From Salinimicrobium tongyeongense (GTDB lineage Bacteria; Bacteroidota; Bacteroidia; Flavobacteriales; Flavobacteriaceae), in contig NZ_CP069620.1 of assembly GCF_026109735.1 (NCBI RefSeq), positions 2,728,001 to 2,792,000 of the forward strand: 64,000 nucleotides of DNA, written 5' to 3'. The notes under the pieces are model-generated. The model was given only the letters and a program-made list of their open reading frames with translations, had not been told where the DNA came from and did not search any database. Position 1 is the first letter of the stretch, and the number at the start of each line of letters is the position of its first letter. Shown piece after piece: positions 61,880-64,000 of the stretch. The translations under genes were made by a program, and so were the position numbers.

Positions 61880-62227
61880 CTAGCTTTGAGCTTCCAACTC
61901 CTCCCAAAATTCGTATGCCCTTCTTAGGTGCGGGATCACGATGGTTCCGCCTACCAGGGTTGCAATGCTGAGGGCTTCCATCACTTCATCTTTAGACAAG
62001 CCTTCTTTGTAGCTGGTTTCAAGATGGTATTTGATACAATCGTCGCAGCGCAATACTGCCGAGGCCACCAATCCCAGCAGCTCTTTGGTCTTTACATCAA
62101 GTGCGCCCGGGGCGTAAGCATTGGTGTCAAGGTTAAAAATGCGTTTTATAACTTTATTGTTGTCGCCAAGAATCTTGTCATTCATTTTTTGGCGATATTC
62201 ATTGAATTCTTCTACCTGATTTTTCAT
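61880..62227 (-). CDS. Carboxymuconolactone decarboxylase/AhpD-like protein
   Basis: 115 aa. CDDCIKYH holds the CxxC-type pair and His of AhpD-like proteins; GLVASAVLRCDDC and EVMEALSIATLVGGT frame it. Family knowledge: AhpD-like members reduce peroxiredoxins or act as peroxidases; some are lactone decarboxylases. It overlaps tatC by 4 bp. Confidence 0.88.
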   Translation of the reverse strand: MKNQVEEFNEYRQKMNDKILGDNNKVIKRIFNLDTNAYAPGALDVKTKELLGLVASAVLRCDDCIKYHLETSYKEGLSKDEVMEALSIATLVGGTIVIPHLRRAYEFWEELEAQS

Positions 62228-63057
62228 GGCTGTTGTTTTTTTAGTTTTCTGGCTTCATTTCTTGTGACAATCCTGGAAATTATGATGCTTACTTCGTAAA
62301 GTATCAACACCGGAATAGCTACTATTACCTGACTCAAAATGTCGGGTGGGGTTATTATTGCTGAAAGTATCAGTACAATTACCAGGGCAAACTTGCGATA
62401 CTTCCGAAGAAATTGTGGGGTTACCAGGCCTATTTTTGTAAGGAAGTAGATAATAATGGGTAGCTCAAAGATGAGGCCGCAGGCTACAACCGAAGATCGC
62501 ACCAGGCTTATGTAACTTCCAATGTCAAATTCGTTAAGCACTACCTCACTTACCTGGTATTTTCCGAGGAAATTAATAGAGAGTGGGGTTACAAGGTAAT
62601 ATCCAAAGAGCACCCCCATAAAGAACAACACCGAGGAGATGAAAATGAAGCCCCTTGCGGTATTTCTTTCATTGGCGTACATGGCCGGGGAGATAAATTT
62701 CCAGAACTCGTAGATGATATACGGGAATGCAATGATGAACCCGGCTGTGATCGAGGTCCATACGTGGGCAGAGAACTGCCCGCCCATGGTTCTTGACTGA
62801 ATGGTAAATGGCATGTCTTCAAAACAAAACCCGCCTTCGAGCCCCACAAAAGTAGAGAGGCGACAAAGGATATCATAGGTAAAGAAATTGGCACTGGTGG
62901 GGCCAAAGAGCAGGGTGTCAAAAATGAAGCCTTTGGCCAGGAAAGCTGCAGTGCCTGCAATCACTACTGCCAAAGTGGCCCTGATGAGGTGCCAGCGCAG
63001 CTCTTCCAGGTGATCCAAAAATGACATTTCATCGGCAGTTTTTTCTACTTTTGCCAT
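62224..63057 (-). CDS. tatC: Sec-independent translocase subunit TatC
   Basis: 277 aa with six membrane helices. FLDHLEELRWHLIRA near the N-terminus and FPYIIYEFWKFISPAMYANE are TatC signatures; a Bacteroidota-type insert with two Cys (about 65-80) lies in the first periplasmic loop. Family knowledge: binds twin-arginine signal peptides. Start codon directly follows the kdsD stop codon. Confidence 0.95.
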   Translation of the reverse strand: MAKVEKTADEMSFLDHLEELRWHLIRATLAVVIAGTAAFLAKGFIFDTLLFGPTSANFFTYDILCRLSTFVGLEGGFCFEDMPFTIQSRTMGGQFSAHVWTSITAGFIIAFPYIIYEFWKFISPAMYANERNTARGFIFISSVLFFMGVLFGYYLVTPLSINFLGKYQVSEVVLNEFDIGSYISLVRSSVVACGLIFELPIIIYFLTKIGLVTPQFLRKYRKFALVIVLILSAIITPPDILSQVIVAIPVLILYEVSIIISRIVTRNEARKLKKQQP

Positions 63058-64000
63058 CTAAATAATTCCTTCCCTTATTAAGTTGTGCAAATGCACCACC
63101 CCGTAATATTTTTCGTCTTTTACAGCCAAAAGCTGTGATATTTTGTTGTCTTCGAGCACATCAAGCGCATCTACAGCCATAGCATCGCTCTCTATGGTCT
63201 TGGGGTTAGGGCTCATTATATCTTTAGCCGTTAACCCGGCAATGTTTGTGCTTTTTTGAAGCATCCTCCTTATGTCACCGTCAGTCACTATACCGGTAAT
63301 TTTGTCATCCTCAAGAACAGCAGTGACACCGAGCATTTTTTCAGAAATTTCAATGATCACCTGCGGCACGGGAGTGTTTGGAGTAACCGCGGGTTTTTGA
63401 TTCTGGTCTGCAATATCGCTCACCCTTAAATAAAGCTTTTTTCCCAAAGCCCCTCCCGGATGGTATTTTGCGAAATCCTGACTTGAGAATTCCCTAAGGT
63501 TCAGCAAACAAACCGCCAGCGCATCGCCAATTACCAGTTGAGCAGTGGTGCTGGTGGTAGGTGCGAGGTTGTTGGGACAGGCTTCTTTTTCCACAAAAGA
63601 ATTCAGGATAAAATCGGCTTGTTTTCCCAAAAATGAATCCTTATTTCCTGTTATGGCCACAAGGGTATTTCCGAAGTTCTTAATGAGGGGAACCAGCACT
63701 TTTATTTCGGGGGTATTCCCGCTTTTTGAGATGCAAATCACCACATCGTCCTGAAGGATAGACCCTAAGTCGCCGTGTATTGCATCGGCGGCATGCATGA
63801 AAACGGCGGGTGTGCCTGTAGAATTCAGCGTGGCAACGATCTTTGTTGCTATGGCGGCGCTTTTTCCAATTCCGGTAATTATGACTCTGCCTTTTGAATT
63901 ATATACTGCCTGTACAGCTTTAGCAAAATTTTGGTCTAATAATTGCTCTAAATTTGCTATAGCTTTGGCTTCAGTTAAAATGGTTTCTCTGGCAACAGAG
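63058..64000 (-). CDS. kdsD: D-arabinose 5-phosphate isomerase (KdsD/KpsF), 5' end outside window
   Basis: About 314 residues visible; the first few are beyond 64000. N-terminal SIS domain (GIGKSAAIATKIVATLNSTG, SKSGNTPEIKVL) and two C-terminal CBS domains (about 195-310, GIVTDGDIRRML). Family knowledge: makes arabinose-5-phosphate for the Kdo of LPS. First gene of a kdsD-tatC-ahpD-like operon. Confidence 0.93.
   Translation of the reverse strand, partial: SVARETILTEAKAIANLEQLLDQNFAKAVQAVYNSKGRVIITGIGKSAAIATKIVATLNSTGTPAVFMHAADAIHGDLGSILQDDVVICISKSGNTPEIKVLVPLIKNFGNTLVAITGNKDSFLGKQADFILNSFVEKEACPNNLAPTTSTTAQLVIGDALAVCLLNLREFSSQDFAKYHPGGALGKKLYLRVSDIADQNQKPAVTPNTPVPQVIIEISEKMLGVTAVLEDDKITGIVTDGDIRRMLQKSTNIAGLTAKDIMSPNPKTIESDAMAVDALDVLEDNKISQLLAVKDEKYYGVVHLHNLIREGII

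Noticed and set aside
1-64000. tRNA, rRNA, tmRNA or riboswitch genes
   Set aside because: No cloverleaf, conserved rRNA core or known aptamer was recognised by eye; a covariance-model scan would be needed to exclude small RNAs.

Overview
The window is a stretch of chromosome from a member of the Bacteroidota, most likely a marine-type flavobacterium (Flavobacteriaceae). The evidence is gliding lipoprotein GldI, a flavobacterial-type SusC-like/TonB receptor, Bacteroidota promoters (TAnnTTTG at -7, sometimes with TTG 17-19 bp upstream), weak Shine-Dalgarno sequences, sphingolipid/sulfonolipid-type enzymes and many small lipoproteins. The genus cannot be fixed from sequence alone. I found no rRNA, tRNA, CRISPR array, prophage or insertion sequence with a transposase.

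Layout. 1-11 kb: a truncated TonB-dependent receptor, an ArsC-like protein, prfB with its programmed +1 frameshift, threonine aldolase, YbaB, an S9 oligopeptidase, a cysteine-synthase-like enzyme beside an alpha-oxoamine synthase (possible sulfonolipid or sphingolipid pair), and WrbA. 11-21 kb: a HipA-like kinase/DUF3037 pair, two paralogous coiled-coil unknowns, then a stress cluster (beta-CASP nuclease, ATP-cone/Mrr endonuclease, three tandem universal stress proteins, Hsp20, and a receiver-Crp fusion regulator). 21-33 kb: a cupredoxin lipoprotein, an Mla-type lipid transporter (mlaEFD), PfkB, a tandem-repeat array, an rRNA/tRNA methyltransferase, two secreted amidohydrolases and DUF3810. 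33-36 kb: a repeat-rich island with a DUF559 nuclease gene lying between 2-unit direct repeats and carrying one of the repeats inside its own reading frame, followed by a frameshifted pepD. 36-54 kb: housekeeping operons (immunophilins/GldI/NrnA-like, ndk, pcm, recF-DUF721, ribH, mutL, rhomboids, and parA-parB-DUF5683-dapB-lepB-wbqC). 54-64 kb: a dienoyl-CoA reductase-like SDR, two glycan enzymes, lnt, pssA, lptB and kdsD-tatC.

Three repeat systems stand out. First, a 17-bp near-palindrome, CAAAAATGnCATTTTTG, occurs at 13 sites with at least 15 of 17 matches, in terminators, divergent promoter regions and even coding sequence. Second, a G+C-rich double-hairpin element (TCCCCTCC...GGAGGGG plus a covarying second stem and CGGGGTGG) occurs in eight full copies around the DUF559 gene and in a 217-bp tandem array. 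Third, four long inverted-repeat elements of about 100-130 bp with related arms (consensus near AAAGARGCTGTCTNAAAAGCT) lie at gene 3' ends. The DUF559/palindrome association is the best candidate for an undescribed system. Its mobility is inference.
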